Shown one piece after another: positions 8,696 through 18,024 of a stretch of DNA of 64,000 nt (positions are counted from its first letter, which is position 1; every line of letters starts with the position of its first letter). Where the stretch lies: contig JAWLAT010000007.1 of NCBI GenBank assembly GCA_041395325.1, forward strand, positions 1 to 64,000, in the 5' to 3' direction. Made by a program: the position numbers and the translations under genes. Below the pieces are notes generated by a model. The model had not been told where the DNA came from and made no database searches. It was given only the letters and a program-made list of their open reading frames with translations. Source of the stretch: JAWLAT01 sp041395325 (GTDB lineage: Bacteria > Pseudomonadota > Gammaproteobacteria > Xanthomonadales > SZUA-5).

Positions 8696-8950
8696 ATGGA
8701 TTCGCGGATGACCCCAGCCGACATCAGCCCGCAGCAAGGCCCTGATCTGCTCGATCGCATCGAGGAACTGGAGGTCCGCGTGGCCTTTCAGGAGGACTTG
8801 CTCGGCACCCTGAACAAGGATGTCGCCGTCCTGCACCGCACCGTGGCGTTGCTGCGCGAGGAATTGCGGCGGGCCAGCGGGCAACTGGAGGGACTGCGCG
8901 GCCTGCTGGCGCATGACCCCGGCGAGGAGCCACCACCACCGCACTATTGA
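8696..8950 (+). CDS. slyX: SlyX family protein
   Basis: 84 residues. The body is a single heptad-patterned helix (DLLDRIEELEVRVAFQEDLLGTL and onward), ending with the family's PPPHY tail. SlyX proteins are small coiled-coil proteins of unknown biochemical function. It begins 3 bases after ppa and is probably co-transcribed with it. Confidence 0.85.
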   Translation: MDSRMTPADISPQQGPDLLDRIEELEVRVAFQEDLLGTLNKDVAVLHRTVALLREELRRASGQLEGLRGLLAHDPGEEPPPPHY

Positions 8951-8986
8951 GGCGTGGGCGGACGGTGCGCTCGGTAGGTGGGTCGA

Positions 8987-9601
8987 TCAGTCGGCTGCGG
9001 ACAGGTCCCAGTTGCGGATCGCCAGCCGCACCCATTGCCGCTCGCGTTGGGCATACAGCTTGGTGGGCAGGCTAGGGGCCAGATCGCTGGCCGCCTGCCA
9101 GCGCAGATAGTCGACGGTCCAGCCGTGCTGTTGCAGTTGCCTTGGCCGGCCCTCTTCATCCAATGCGAGTGAGCCGAACTGCTCGGGCTCACGGGCGCCA
9201 CGCAGCCAATAGCCCAGCGCCTGCAGCGGTACCTGCACATCCCAGGCCTGCCGCAGCAGCTGATCGATGTCGTCCGCCCGCTCGGTATGCCCACTGGATT
9301 CAATCAGCTCGGCGCCATGCGGGGTGCCGCGCAACTCGAAGCCGCGATTGGCCAGTCCGGCACTGAAGCGCAAATGCACATGGCCGGGACTCTGTTGCCA
9401 ATGCAACTGGCCGCTGCCGCCCTCCTGACCGTCGGAGACGGCTGCGCGCGCCTCGAAAGCGAAACGCTGCAGCGGCAACACCAGCAACTCATGATCGGTC
9501 GGCGGTGCCGAGCGGGTGGCCAGTGGACGGATCGTGCGGGCGCCGTGGCAGGCGGCCAGCAGCGTGGCGGCGCCGGTCAACAGCAGTTGCCGTCGCCTCA
9601 C
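8987..9601 (-). CDS. lolB: Outer-membrane lipoprotein insertion factor
   Basis: 204 residues. Signal peptide with lipobox L-A-A-C and lipidated Cys18. The remainder fits LolB: an 11-strand half-barrel with the FAFEARAAVSDGQEGGSGQLHWQQ and ALGYWLRG segments. LolB receives lipoproteins from LolA and inserts them into the outer membrane. It overlaps the upstream TPR gene by 4 bases. The TPR-lolB pair divergent from hemA is the arrangement known in pseudomonads, although ispE, which usually follows there, is absent. Confidence 0.85.
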   Translation of the reverse strand: MRRRQLLLTGAATLLAACHGARTIRPLATRSAPPTDHELLVLPLQRFAFEARAAVSDGQEGGSGQLHWQQSPGHVHLRFSAGLANRGFELRGTPHGAELIESSGHTERADDIDQLLRQAWDVQVPLQALGYWLRGAREPEQFGSLALDEEGRPRQLQQHGWTVDYLRWQAASDLAPSLPTKLYAQRERQWVRLAIRNWDLSAAD

Positions 9602-11259
9602 TCCTGACCGGCCATGCGCTGCATCGTTTCCAGCAACAGCGCGTCTTCGGGGTCGGCCTGCAGCGCCTTGTCCCAGACGGCTCGGGCTTCATCGCGACGG
9701 CCAAGCGCCCACAGCACCTCGCCGTAGTGCGCCGCGATCTCCGCGTCATCGGCCGCGGCGTAGGCTCGCTCCAGATAGCCCACGGCTTCCTCCGGCGAAC
9801 CCAGGCGATACTTCACCCAGCCCATGCTGTCGAGGATGGCGCTCTCCTCCGGTGCCAGGGTCAAGGCCTGCTCGATCAGTTCGAGCGCTTCACTGTGGCG
9901 ATCGGTGCGGTCGGCCAGCGTGTAGCCCAAGGCATTGAGGGCCTGGGAATTTTCCGGATCGAGCGAAATGATGCGCCGCAGATCGGCTTCCGCACCAACC
10001 AGATCATCGGCAGCCACGCGTGCCAGCGCGCGTGCGTAGATCAGCCGCAGATCCAGGGGATGCTCCGCCAGCGCCATGCCGAAAACCTCCTCGGCGTCTT
10101 CGCCACGCTGCTGCTCGAGCAACAATTCGGTTTCCAACAGCCACGCATCGACCCGACGGTCGCTGTCGTTGCTGTTCTCACGCAGTTCCGCCAGCACCGC
10201 GCGCGCCCGGCGCAGATCGGATTCCTGGCGGCTGTGCACCACGGCCATGCGAATGCGTGAATCGGGGTAGTCCTCACTGTCGCGTGGAATCTGCCCGTAC
10301 CACTGCAGCGCTTCGTCCCAGCGTTCGCGCAGCTCGGCCACCTGACCCAGGTAGACCGATCGGCGCGGCAACTCGGCCTCGCTGCGACGATTCAGTTCCC
10401 GCGCCAGCTGCTTCAGCGCCTTGGCATCGTCGGCCTTGGCAGCGTAGCCGATGCGCGCCGCCAGCAATGCATCGTCCTGTATCGGCGCATCGGCGAGCAC
10501 CTTCAGCAGCTTGGCGTAGTCCTGCCGGCGGTCGAGCAGCCCGGCATAGGCGTAACGCCAGTCGGCATTGTCCGGTGCCCGCTTGATGGCTTCGGCGAAG
10601 TCACTCTCGGCTGCGCTCTGGTTGTCCGCCGCCAGATGCGCCTGTGCCCGCCAGCGCCACGCCGCGGCGCTGTTAGGATGGTCCTGCAGGTCGCCTTCGG
10701 CCACTCGCATGGCGTCCTCGTCCTGGTTCACCGCCAGCAGTGCGGGCACAAAGCTGAAACTGTCCGGATCGGCGCTGGCCAACAGCTGTTGTTCCTGCAT
10801 GACCGCCAGGACCGGCGCCAGGTGGGCCTTGGCCTCACGGGTGAGCAGCACCTGCACGGCGAGTCGATCACCTTCCAGCCCGGGCGCTTCAATGAGCGCC
10901 TGCAATTGCTCCACCGTGCGCTGGATGCGACCTTCGGCAATGCCGACCCAGGCCAGCGCCTGGCGGGCGCGCAAATCGCCCTCGCTGACTTCCAGCCAGC
11001 GACTGGCGATGCGATAGGCGTCATCGAAGGCGCGCGCGTGCAGCGCCACCAGCGTCGCCCGTTCCAGCCATTCGGGGTCGGTGATGGTGTCGACAGCCTG
11101 ACTGTAGTGGCCGGCGGCGGCCTCGGTCTCGCCTTCCTGCAGCGCAAACTCGGCCGCCATCGCCGACAGCAAGGGGTCGTCATCGAGGGCGTCAGCCCAG
11201 ACCGGTTGGGTCAGCAACAGGGCGGTGGCGACACTCAGCGCCAGGCGACAGACATTCAT
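9598..11259 (-). CDS. Exported tetratricopeptide-repeat protein upstream of lolB
   Basis: 553 residues from the ATG at 11259, which has AGGAG upstream and begins a signal peptide (cleavage near VWA-DA). A longer reading frame exists but would hide the signal. The mature protein is a helical TPR array; the last repeats (ALNALGYTLADRT, LDSMGWVKYRLGSPEEA, YGEVLWALGRRDEARAVW) are the clearest. Homologues sit beside lolB in many gammaproteobacteria and probably act as periplasmic scaffolds. The substrate is unknown. Confidence 0.85.
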   Translation of the reverse strand: MNVCRLALSVATALLLTQPVWADALDDDPLLSAMAAEFALQEGETEAAAGHYSQAVDTITDPEWLERATLVALHARAFDDAYRIASRWLEVSEGDLRARQALAWVGIAEGRIQRTVEQLQALIEAPGLEGDRLAVQVLLTREAKAHLAPVLAVMQEQQLLASADPDSFSFVPALLAVNQDEDAMRVAEGDLQDHPNSAAAWRWRAQAHLAADNQSAAESDFAEAIKRAPDNADWRYAYAGLLDRRQDYAKLLKVLADAPIQDDALLAARIGYAAKADDAKALKQLARELNRRSEAELPRRSVYLGQVAELRERWDEALQWYGQIPRDSEDYPDSRIRMAVVHSRQESDLRRARAVLAELRENSNDSDRRVDAWLLETELLLEQQRGEDAEEVFGMALAEHPLDLRLIYARALARVAADDLVGAEADLRRIISLDPENSQALNALGYTLADRTDRHSEALELIEQALTLAPEESAILDSMGWVKYRLGSPEEAVGYLERAYAAADDAEIAAHYGEVLWALGRRDEARAVWDKALQADPEDALLLETMQRMAGQE

Positions 11260-11420
11260 CGGCAATCTCCTTGATCCCCCCAGTTTAGCCTGCCCCGGGC
11301 GCGGCTCGGCTGAACAATCCTTGCGTGCTGCACGGCCTTGTCGCGGCAGGGTCGCTTGATCCCCGAACGCTGCGGTCTGCACAATCCCGCGATTGACTTG
11401 CCCGGAAAGCCGGATCGGAT

Positions 11421-12689
11421 ATGGCGCTACTCGCCGTCGGTCTCAACCACGTCACGGCGCCACTGGCGTTGCGTGAGCGTGCGGCCTTTCCGCCCGAGCA
11501 TGCCGCTGTGGCCCTGCAGGACCTGTGTGCAGCCGGCGCCATCGAGGCGGCCGCCCTGGTCAGTACCTGCAATCGCACCGAGCTGTACCTGTCCGGCGAC
11601 CGTGACAGTCCGACGCTGCTGCAGGAATGGTGGCTGCGGCAGCGGGCACTGGAGCGACGCCAACTGGATTCGGCGCTGTATCGGCACGTCGATGCCGATG
11701 CGGTGCGGCATCTGTTTCGCGTCGCCACCGGGCTGGATTCGATGGTGCTGGGTGAGCCGCAGATCCTGGGTCAGCTGAAAGATGCCCATCGGCTGGCCCG
11801 TGAAGCGCAAACGCTGTCGCCGGCGCTGGATCGGTTGTTCCAGCGCAGCTTTGCGGTGGCCAAGCAGGTCCGCAGTGAAACGGCGCTGGGCGAGAACCCG
11901 GTCAGTGTTGCCTACGCAGCCGTGCGGCTGTTGCAGCGGGTGTTCGATCAGCTGCCCCGTCGGCGGGTGGTGCTGCTGGGTGCCGGCGAGACGATCGAAC
12001 TGGCCGGGCGCCATCTGCAATCGCGAGGCGTGCAGGACATGCTGGTGGTCAATCGCACGCTGGAGCGCGCCAGTCAGCTGGCTGCCCGTCTGGGTGCCAG
12101 TGCGGCGGAGTTGTCCGGGCTGGAGTCGATGCTGGTCGACGCCGATGTGCTGTTCGTGGCCACCCATGCGAGCACGCCGCTGGTCACGCTAGCGATGGTG
12201 CAGCGTGCCTTTCGGCAGCGTCGGCACCGTCCGCTGTTCGTGGCCGATCTGAGCGTGCCGCGCAACGTCGACCCGGCGGTGGGTGAGCTGTCGGATGTTT
12301 ATCTGTATGCGCTCGATGACCTGGCCCAGGTGGTCGAGGAAGGGCAGGATCGCCGCCGCGACGCGGCCCTGCTGGCCGAGACCCTGGTCAGCGATCAGGT
12401 CGGCGAGTTCATGAGCTGGTGGCGGGCGCAGGGATCGGTGGATGCGGTTCGGCGTTTGCGCCGCCACGGTGAGCTGCTGCAGCAACAGCAACTGCAGCGG
12501 GCCCTGGCGCAACTGGCGCAGGGCGCCCCGGCCGATGCCGTATTGCAGCAGCTGGCGCATGGGCTGACCAACAAGCTGCTGCACGGACCCACACGCCTGC
12601 TGCGCGAGGCGGCCGAGCAGGGAGACCAGGAATTGCTCGGCCTGTTGCAGCGTCTATATCCCGGCCACGACAAGGATGATCTGGCATGA
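11421..12689 (+). CDS. hemA: Glutamyl-tRNA reductase
   Basis: 422 residues. The catalytic Cys50 lies in STCNRTELY, followed by the GLDSMVLGEPQILGQ signature and an NADPH Rossmann segment VLLGAGETIELAGRHL. It reduces Glu-tRNA to glutamate-1-semialdehyde, the first committed step of tetrapyrrole synthesis. It is divergent from the TPR-lolB pair with a 161-base shared control region, and overlaps prfA by 4 bases (ATGA), as in many relatives. Confidence 0.97.
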   Translation: MALLAVGLNHVTAPLALRERAAFPPEHAAVALQDLCAAGAIEAAALVSTCNRTELYLSGDRDSPTLLQEWWLRQRALERRQLDSALYRHVDADAVRHLFRVATGLDSMVLGEPQILGQLKDAHRLAREAQTLSPALDRLFQRSFAVAKQVRSETALGENPVSVAYAAVRLLQRVFDQLPRRRVVLLGAGETIELAGRHLQSRGVQDMLVVNRTLERASQLAARLGASAAELSGLESMLVDADVLFVATHASTPLVTLAMVQRAFRQRRHRPLFVADLSVPRNVDPAVGELSDVYLYALDDLAQVVEEGQDRRRDAALLAETLVSDQVGEFMSWWRAQGSVDAVRRLRRHGELLQQQQLQRALAQLAQGAPADAVLQQLAHGLTNKLLHGPTRLLREAAEQGDQELLGLLQRLYPGHDKDDLA

Positions 12690-13762
12690 GTCCAGCGTTG
12701 GAACGGCGTCTGCAGACGCTCAAGGCCCGCCACGAGGAGTTGGGTCTGCTGCTGGGCGAGCCAGGTCTGAGCCCCGAGCGCATGGCCGCGCTGGGTCGCG
12801 AGTACGCCCAGCTGGAAGATTTTGTGCAGACCCTGGCCGAGCTCGACCGGCTGGGCGGTGAGCGCAATGCGACGGCCGAGATGCTGGCCGACGATCCCGA
12901 ACTGGCCGACATGGCTTCGGAAGAGCTGCAGCGGCTGGAAGGCGAGGTTGATCAGGCAGAACAGCGCTTGCTCACGCTGTTGCTGCCGCGCGATCCGCGC
13001 GACGAGCACAATATCTTTCTGGAGATTCGAGCCGGTACCGGTGGCGATGAGGCGGCCATCTTCGCCGGCGATCTGTTCCGCATGTACAGCCGCTATGCCG
13101 ATGCGCAGCGCTGGCAGGTGGAGATCCTGTCCGAGTCGGCCGGCGAGCACGGTGGCTATCGCGAAGTGATCGCGCGGATCGAAGGGCAGGGTGCCTACTC
13201 GCGACTGAAGTTCGAATCGGGCACCCATCGCGTCCAACGCGTACCGGCGACCGAGGCGCAGGGGCGCATTCATACCTCCGCCTGCACCGTAGCCATCCTG
13301 CCGGAACTGGACGAAGTGGATGACATCGACCTCAATCCGGCCGATCTGAAGATCGACACCTTCCGGGCCAGTGGTGCCGGTGGTCAGCACGTCAACAAGA
13401 CCGACTCGGCCATCCGCATCACCCATTTGCCCAGCGGCATGGTGGTGGAATGCCAGGACGAGCGCAGCCAGCACAAGAACCGGGCCCGGGCGATGTCCCT
13501 GTTGAAAGCGCGGCTGACGGACGTGGAGCGGGATCGGCAAACCGCCGAGCAGAGTGCCCTGCGCAAGCTGCAGGTGGGCTCGGGTGATCGCTCACAGCGT
13601 ATTCGTACCTACAACTTTCCGCAGGGTCGCTTGACCGACCACCGCATCAATCTCACGCTGTACCGGCTGGAGGAGATCATGCAGGGCGACATGGATCAGG
13701 TCATTGAGCCATTGCTGCAGGAACTGCACGCGGCGCAACTGGCTGAGCTGGAGCGCAGCTGA
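12686..13762 (+). CDS. prfA: Peptide chain release factor 1
   Basis: 358 residues. The stop-codon reading motif is P-A-T (187-189), the RF1 form, so it reads UAG and UAA. The GGQ catalytic loop is at 232-234. It is coupled to hemA by an ATGA overlap. In many relatives prmC, the GGQ methylase, follows prfA; here a TPR/GT41-like gene does, so prmC must lie elsewhere. Confidence 0.97.
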   Translation: MSPALERRLQTLKARHEELGLLLGEPGLSPERMAALGREYAQLEDFVQTLAELDRLGGERNATAEMLADDPELADMASEELQRLEGEVDQAEQRLLTLLLPRDPRDEHNIFLEIRAGTGGDEAAIFAGDLFRMYSRYADAQRWQVEILSESAGEHGGYREVIARIEGQGAYSRLKFESGTHRVQRVPATEAQGRIHTSACTVAILPELDEVDDIDLNPADLKIDTFRASGAGGQHVNKTDSAIRITHLPSGMVVECQDERSQHKNRARAMSLLKARLTDVERDRQTAEQSALRKLQVGSGDRSQRIRTYNFPQGRLTDHRINLTLYRLEEIMQGDMDQVIEPLLQELHAAQLAELERS

Positions 13763-13782
13763 GGCTGCGGCCCGGCCACTCG

Positions 13783-15780
13783 ATGACGCAGCACGAGCCA
13801 CTGCAGCGATTGATCGCCGGCGGCCGCCAGGCCGAGGCGCAGCGGATGCTGGCCAGCATGCTGCGTGACCGTCCCGATGACATCGGTTTGTGGCGGACGC
13901 AGCTGCGTCTGGCGGTCAGTGCCGGGCGCATGGACGATGCCCTGGTGGCCAGTCGCCGGGTGACCGAGATCGATGCCACCGATGCGGTGGCTTGGGCCCA
14001 GCTTGGCAGCCTGGAGCAATTGGTCGGTCGACTCGATCGCGCCGAGAAGGCCCTGCGCCGGGCCGTGGAACTGCTGCCGGATGCGGCCCATCTGATCAAA
14101 CTGGCCAATGTGATGCGCCAGTTGGGTCGAGCTCAGGAGGCCCTCAGCCTGCTGCGCCAGGCCAGCCAGCTCAAACCCGAACTGGCGGCGGCGTGGCAGT
14201 CGCGTGCCGAAGTGGCGCTGGATCTGCAGCTGTACAGCGAGGCCGAGGACGCGCTGCGCAAGGCCCTGCTGGTTGCACCCGAGCGGCCCGCCAGTCGTTA
14301 TCAGCTGGGACTGGCCCTGCAGGGTCAGGACCGCCTGGAAGAGGCCTGTGATCAGTTTGATCTGGCCTATGCCCAGGACCGGCACCACTATGGCGCCCTG
14401 GCCAATGCGCTGCAGTTGCGGTTGCGCTTGTCGCGCTGGGATGGGCTGGGGTCCCTGCTTGGCGCACTGCGCGACGCCATATCCACCGGCATTCCGGGCT
14501 TGCCAGTGGATCTGCCGGGCCTGGATCGTGATGATCCCGGTCTGCAGCGACAGGCGGGCGAACAGCAGGCCGAGCAGCTGCTGCGAGCGCTTCGGCGCGA
14601 TTACCCGGACGGCATTGCCCGTCCGTCGAGAACGCTGCCGGAACAGCCGCGGGTGGCGCTGTTGTGGATCGGCCAGGCGGCGCGGGCCTTCCGCCGCCAG
14701 TTGGCGGGATTGCTGGCGCAACTTGATCCGGTCCAGGCTGGCTGGCTGCTCTACACCGATCAGGCCACGGCAGCCGAGTTGCTGAACGCCGATCTGCCGG
14801 GTTGTGGCGCTCGATTCGATATCACTGGCTGGGATCATCACCGATTGGCGCATCAGCTCATCGATCAGGGCGTGGATCTGTTGATCGATGCCGGTGGCTG
14901 GACCGAAGGTGCGCTGTCGGCGGCGCTGGCGCTACGGCCGGCAGCCCTGCAATTGGCGTGGTTGGGTCATGGCGGCAGCTCGGGCGCACCGTGGATCGAC
15001 TATCTCATCGGTGATCCGGGGGTGCTGATCGCGCCCGAACGGGACTACTACAGCGAACACTGGCTGCAGTTGCCCCACTGTCACTTGCCGGCGGACCGCA
15101 CGCCGGTGCTGTCGCAGCTGGCGTCCCGCGTCAGCGTCGGACTGCCCGCTGGCGGCTTTCTGTTCATGAATCTGGGCGGGCGCGAGAAGTTGCATCCCGA
15201 CTTGTGGCAGGCCTGGCTGGAGATCCTCCGTGAAGTGCCGGACAGCACGCTGTGCCTGTACAGCACTCCGGCGTTGGCTGCCGCAGACAGCCGTTTGCGC
15301 GAGACGCTGACGCGAACTGGTCTGGATGCCGAGCGGCTGTGTTTCCTCAACTGGAACGACGACAACGAGCGACTGCAGTTGTTGCGCCATGCCGATCTGT
15401 ATCTGGATACCTGGCCCAGCGGCGCGCGTGCCAGCGGTGCCGATGCGCTATGGGCCGGCTTGCCGGTGATCAGTCGCGTCGGCCGCAGCCTGGGTGCCCG
15501 CATTGCTGGCAGCCAGTTGCGCAGCCTGGGGATGGACGAATTGCTCGCCGACAGCCGTGAGCGCTACATCGACCTGGCCATCCTGATCGCACGCAGTCCG
15601 GACTTGCTGGCCGAGTTGCGGGGCAAGCTGGCGGCGCGCAAGGCTTCCAGTCCGCTGTTCGACCAGGCCCGTTTCGGCGCCGATTTCTGTCGTGGCCTGA
15701 GCCTGGCCTGGGCTCGGCACCGTGCCGGACTGCCGCCGGCCGACATCGTCGTGGGTGGACAGGGCGAGGGAATCGTTTGA
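13783..15780 (+). CDS. TPR protein with GT41 (O-GlcNAc transferase-like) C-terminus
   Basis: 665 residues. Residues 1-210 are TPR repeats. From about 280 the protein follows the GT41/SPINDLY pattern: GGWTEGALSAALALRPA, then QLAWLGHGGSSGAPWIDYLIGD, and near the end DTWPSGARASGADALWAGLPVIS with LGARIAGSQL. Bacterial members are putative protein or glycan glycosyltransferases, some acting on secreted or flagellar proteins. The usual glycine/threonine stretch after DTxP is replaced by SGARAS, so the donor site may differ. It starts 20 bases after prfA and likely shares its transcript. Confidence 0.75.
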   Translation: MTQHEPLQRLIAGGRQAEAQRMLASMLRDRPDDIGLWRTQLRLAVSAGRMDDALVASRRVTEIDATDAVAWAQLGSLEQLVGRLDRAEKALRRAVELLPDAAHLIKLANVMRQLGRAQEALSLLRQASQLKPELAAAWQSRAEVALDLQLYSEAEDALRKALLVAPERPASRYQLGLALQGQDRLEEACDQFDLAYAQDRHHYGALANALQLRLRLSRWDGLGSLLGALRDAISTGIPGLPVDLPGLDRDDPGLQRQAGEQQAEQLLRALRRDYPDGIARPSRTLPEQPRVALLWIGQAARAFRRQLAGLLAQLDPVQAGWLLYTDQATAAELLNADLPGCGARFDITGWDHHRLAHQLIDQGVDLLIDAGGWTEGALSAALALRPAALQLAWLGHGGSSGAPWIDYLIGDPGVLIAPERDYYSEHWLQLPHCHLPADRTPVLSQLASRVSVGLPAGGFLFMNLGGREKLHPDLWQAWLEILREVPDSTLCLYSTPALAAADSRLRETLTRTGLDAERLCFLNWNDDNERLQLLRHADLYLDTWPSGARASGADALWAGLPVISRVGRSLGARIAGSQLRSLGMDELLADSRERYIDLAILIARSPDLLAELRGKLAARKASSPLFDQARFGADFCRGLSLAWARHRAGLPPADIVVGGQGEGIV

Positions 15781-15808
15781 TTGGTCGGCGCGCGAACGCA
15801 ATCAGTGC

Positions 15809-15837
15809 TTGTACGTCGCTCATGAAATCAGTACACT
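15809..15837 (+). promoter_or_regulatory. Sigma-70 type promoter for tRNA-Val
   Basis: TTGTAC (15809-15814) and TACACT (15832-15837) are separated by 17 bases. Transcription would start near 15844, just before the tRNA at 15851. Confidence 0.65.
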
Positions 15838-15850
15838 GCTGGGCTCTTCG

Positions 15851-15925
15851 GGGCGCGTAGCTCAGCGGTAGAGCACTACCTTGACATGGTAGGGGTCACA
15901 GGTTCGATCCCTGTCGCGCCCACCA
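15851..15925 (+). tRNA. tRNA-Val (GAC)
   Basis: Acceptor GGGCGCG pairs with CGCGCCC (15915-15921). D-arm GCTCAGCGGTAGAGC, anticodon stem CTACC/GGTAG with GAC at 15883-15885, and T-arm around GGTTCGATCC. The CCA end is encoded. It lies between a predicted promoter and a strong terminator, so it is an independent unit. Confidence 0.97.
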
Positions 15926-16005
15926 CGAAGTGAAGTCTGACGGCAGGCAGGAGTGTGGGACATGCGGACTACCGGCATCTGACCGAATTCCCCATGCCGG
16001 AGCAC

Positions 16006-16027
16006 AAGGCGCTCGGCGCCTTTTTTT
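16006..16027 (+). terminator. Intrinsic terminator after tRNA-Val
   Basis: AAGGCGC pairs with GCGCCTT around a TCG loop and is followed by a run of seven T. It ends the tRNA-Val transcript. It could also act as leader attenuation for thrS, which begins 41 bases later. Confidence 0.85.
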
Positions 16028-16067
16028 GTGCCCGGAGATCTGCGCACGATCTGCAGGACCCGCACTC

Positions 16068-17975
16068 ATGATCAACATCAAGCTTCCTGACGGCTCGATC
16101 CGAGCCTACGAACAGCCCCTGTCGGTTGGCGCCGTGGCTGCCGATATCGGGCCCGGTTTGGCCAAGGCCGCGCTGGCCGGCAAGGTGGACGGCCGCCTGG
16201 TCGATCTCAGTCACACGCTCGACCGCGACGTACAGCTGGAGCTGGTGACCGAGAAGCATCCCGATGCGCTCGACATCATTCGTCACTCGACCGCGCATTT
16301 GCTCGCGCAGGCGACGCAGCGTCTGTTCCCGGGTGCGCAGGTGACGATCGGACCGGTGGTCGACAACGGCTTCTACTACGACTTCGCCTACGAGCGGGCC
16401 TTCACGCCCGACGACCTGGCGGCCATCGAAGTCGAGATGCGCAAGCTGTCGGAGCAGAAGATGCCGCTGGCGCGCTCGGTGATGGCGCGTGATGAAGCGG
16501 TGCGCTTCTTCCGCGACAAGGGTGAGGTCTACAAGGCCGAAATCATCGAGAGCATCCCGGCCAATGAAGATCTGAGCCTCTACGCGCAGGGCGAGTTCAT
16601 CGATCTGTGCCGCGGCCCGCACGTGCCCGACACGGGGCGGTTGAAGGCCTTCAAGTTGCTCAAGGTGGCCGGTGCCTACTGGCGCGGCGACTCACGCAAC
16701 GAGATGCTGCAACGCGTCTACGGCACGGCCTGGCTGAATCAGAAGGATCTGGACGCCTATCTGCATCAGCTGGAAGAGGCCGAGAAGCGGGATCACCGCC
16801 GCGTCGGCAAGCAACTGCAGCTGTTCCACATGCAGGACATGGCGCCGGGCATGGTGTTCTGGCACCCGAAGGGCTGGCAGCTGTGGCAGCAGGTCGAGCA
16901 GCACATGCGCCGGGTCTACAAGGATGGCGGCTACAAGGAAGTGCGTTGCCCGTCGATCCTGGACGTGAGCCTGTGGCAGCAGTCCGGGCACTGGGACAAC
17001 TACCACGAGAACATGTTCTTCACGGCCTCGGAGAATCGCGAGTACGCGCTGAAGCCGATGAACTGTCCTGGCCACGTGCAGATCTTCAAGACGGGGCTGC
17101 ACAGCTACCGCGATCTGCCGCTGCGCTTTGGCGAGTTTGGCTCCTGTCACCGCAATGAGCCCTCAGGTGCTCTGCATGGGCTGATGCGCGTGCGCGCCTT
17201 CACCCAGGACGATGGTCACGTGTTCTGCACACCCGAGCAGGTCGAGGCCGAAGTGGTGGCCTTCCACCGCCAGGCGCTGCAGGTCTATCGCGACTTCGGT
17301 TTCGAGAACATCGCGATCAAGCTGGCGCTGCGTCCGGACAAGCGCATCGGCGCCGATGAAGTCTGGGACAAGGCCGAAGATGCGCTGCGTGCGGCGCTGC
17401 GCAGCTGCGATGTGGAATGGGAGGAACTGCCGGGTGAGGGGGCCTTCTACGGACCGAAGATCGAGTATCACATGCGTGATTCGATCGGTCGCTCCTGGCA
17501 GTGCGGCACCATGCAGGTCGATTTCATGATGGCCGAGCGGCTCGGCGCCGAATATGTCGGTGAGGACAACGCTCGTCATCACCCGGTGATGCTGCATCGT
17601 GCAATCGTCGGTTCGCTGGAGCGCTTCCTCGGGATTCTGATCGAGCATCATGCTGGCGCGTTCCCGGCCTGGTTGGCGCCGGTGCAGGCGGTGGTGACCA
17701 ACATCACCGATGCGCAGGCCGAGTACGCCGCGACGGCCGCTAAGTCCCTGCAGGCGCAAGGCTTCCGTGTCGAGGCCGACTTGAGGAATGAAAAGGTCGG
17801 CTATAAAATCCGCGAACACAGCATGCAGCGAGTGCCTTACCTGCTGGTCGTGGGTGACCGCGAAAGGGATTCGGGCAGCGTGGCCGTGCGCAGCCGTACT
17901 GGGGAAGATCTGGGTGTGATGGCGTTGTCGGCATTTGCCGATCGCTTGCGCGCCGACGTGACCGAACTGCGCTGA
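16068..17975 (+). CDS. thrS: Threonyl-tRNA synthetase
   Basis: 635 residues from the ATG at 16068, the family start (MINIKLPDGS). A longer in-frame extension overlaps the terminator and is not credible. Domains: TGS (1-60), editing domain with RHSTAHLLAQ near 66-75, class II core with motif 2 FGSCHRNEPSGALHG and zinc-binding MNCPGH, then an anticodon-binding domain. It charges tRNA-Thr. It heads the thrS-infC-rpmI-rplT-pheST-ihfA block. Confidence 0.97.
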   Translation: MINIKLPDGSIRAYEQPLSVGAVAADIGPGLAKAALAGKVDGRLVDLSHTLDRDVQLELVTEKHPDALDIIRHSTAHLLAQATQRLFPGAQVTIGPVVDNGFYYDFAYERAFTPDDLAAIEVEMRKLSEQKMPLARSVMARDEAVRFFRDKGEVYKAEIIESIPANEDLSLYAQGEFIDLCRGPHVPDTGRLKAFKLLKVAGAYWRGDSRNEMLQRVYGTAWLNQKDLDAYLHQLEEAEKRDHRRVGKQLQLFHMQDMAPGMVFWHPKGWQLWQQVEQHMRRVYKDGGYKEVRCPSILDVSLWQQSGHWDNYHENMFFTASENREYALKPMNCPGHVQIFKTGLHSYRDLPLRFGEFGSCHRNEPSGALHGLMRVRAFTQDDGHVFCTPEQVEAEVVAFHRQALQVYRDFGFENIAIKLALRPDKRIGADEVWDKAEDALRAALRSCDVEWEELPGEGAFYGPKIEYHMRDSIGRSWQCGTMQVDFMMAERLGAEYVGEDNARHHPVMLHRAIVGSLERFLGILIEHHAGAFPAWLAPVQAVVTNITDAQAEYAATAAKSLQAQGFRVEADLRNEKVGYKIREHSMQRVPYLLVVGDRERDSGSVAVRSRTGEDLGVMALSAFADRLRADVTELR

Positions 17976-17981
17976 TTCGGG

Positions 17982-17999
17982 CGGCCGGGAAACCGGCCG
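17982..17999 (+). promoter_or_regulatory. GNRA-capped hairpin in the thrS-infC gap
   Basis: CGGCCGG and CCGGCCG pair around a GAAA tetraloop and are followed by the T-rich stretch TCGTTATTATTT. This could be a weak partial terminator or an mRNA stabilising stem just upstream of the infC ribosome-binding site. Confidence 0.5.
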
Positions 18000-18024
18000 T
18001 CGTTATTATTTGGAGGATACGCTT

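Noticed and set aside
15930..16067. An N-terminal extension of thrS starting at 15930
   Set aside because: It would run through the tRNA-Val terminator and lacks family similarity; MINIKLPDGS at 16068 is the canonical start.
18010..18024. A TTG start for infC
   Set aside because: It coincides with the Shine-Dalgarno sequence, whereas ATC at 18025 has correct spacing.
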